DNA from: JBPCQA01 sp050998615
Lineage (GTDB): Bacteria > Actinomycetota > Actinomycetes > Propionibacteriales > Nocardioidaceae
Direction: 5' to 3'
Length of the DNA: 41,598 nucleotides
NCBI GenBank assembly: GCA_050998615.1
Contig: JBPCQA010000038.1
Span: forward strand, 1 to 41,598
The translations under genes were made by a program, and so were the position numbers. The notes under the pieces were generated by a model that searched no databases, was not told the DNA's origin, and was given only the letters and a program-made list of their open reading frames with translations. Positions 41,598-41,598 of this stretch are shown one piece after another; the first letter of the stretch is position 1; each line of letters opens with the position of its first letter.

Positions 41598-41598
41598 C

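Noticed and set aside
1..41598. CRISPR array
   Set aside because: No series of regularly spaced repeats was seen; the only tandem repeats have two units without spacers.

Overview
The window is a high-GC chromosomal segment from an actinomycete. The gene order clpP1-clpP2-clpX / valS-folC-ndk / mreBCD-mrdA-rodA / radical SAM-DUF2344-rne-rplU-rpmA-obgE / nadD-rsfS-phosphatase-tRNA-Ala, frequent GTG starts, ATGA/GTGA/TGATG overlaps and an Actinobacteria-specific repeat all fit. It resembles what is known from Propionibacteriales (Propionibacteriaceae or Nocardioidaceae), but the species cannot be named from sequence alone.

Left edge (1-2226): a mobile patch. The tail of an unknown gene and a pair of direct repeats are followed by an IS1595-type transposase with a strong leaderless promoter. 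The element sits at the 3' side of a secreted delta-60 repeat protein gene that stops abruptly at the junction.

Centre-left (2452-14756): the Clp protease operon (clpP1, clpP2, clpX); a type III polyketide synthase coupled to an isoprenylcysteine-methyltransferase-like enzyme, read as a small lipid/alkylpyrone module; valS; a VOC protein; the folC-DUF4233-ndk operon; a GNAT acetyltransferase and an MFS exporter.

Centre (14917-25368): a CGNR zinc-finger regulator, then the cell-shape operon mreB-mreC-mreD-mrdA-rodA, then two coupled membrane proteins (one DUF1295). On the opposite strand lies a membrane/stress cluster: DUF4235, holin-like (DUF1469-type), DUF3618, and a DUF2231-Rieske fusion.

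Right (25612-39548): the radical SAM protein (TIGR03960) and its partner DUF2344/TIGR03936 are separated by about 3.2 kb of accessory genes: a GNAT remnant, a HIT-like protein, VapBC, a CynX/NimT MFS carrier and a small membrane protein. Next come RNase E/G with a very long disordered N-terminus, rplU-rpmA-obgE, a conserved actinobacterial small protein, and the tightly overlapped chain small membrane protein-nadD-rsfS-histidine phosphatase.

Right edge (39644-41598): tRNA-Ala(GGC), complete with CCA, carries an integrated element on its 3' side. The element's large serine recombinase reads toward the tRNA, and its open frame runs antisense through the terminator and the whole tRNA gene. Two small coupled frames upstream of the recombinase are the start of the rest of the element.

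Most of the window is conserved housekeeping DNA. The points worth a second look are the mobile ends, the polyketide synthase/methyltransferase pair, the interrupted radical SAM-DUF2344 pair, the perfect 24-bp tandem repeat before DUF2344, several probable leaderless promoters, and a Cys/His-rich frame ahead of valS. No clear novel multi-gene defence or secretion system was found.
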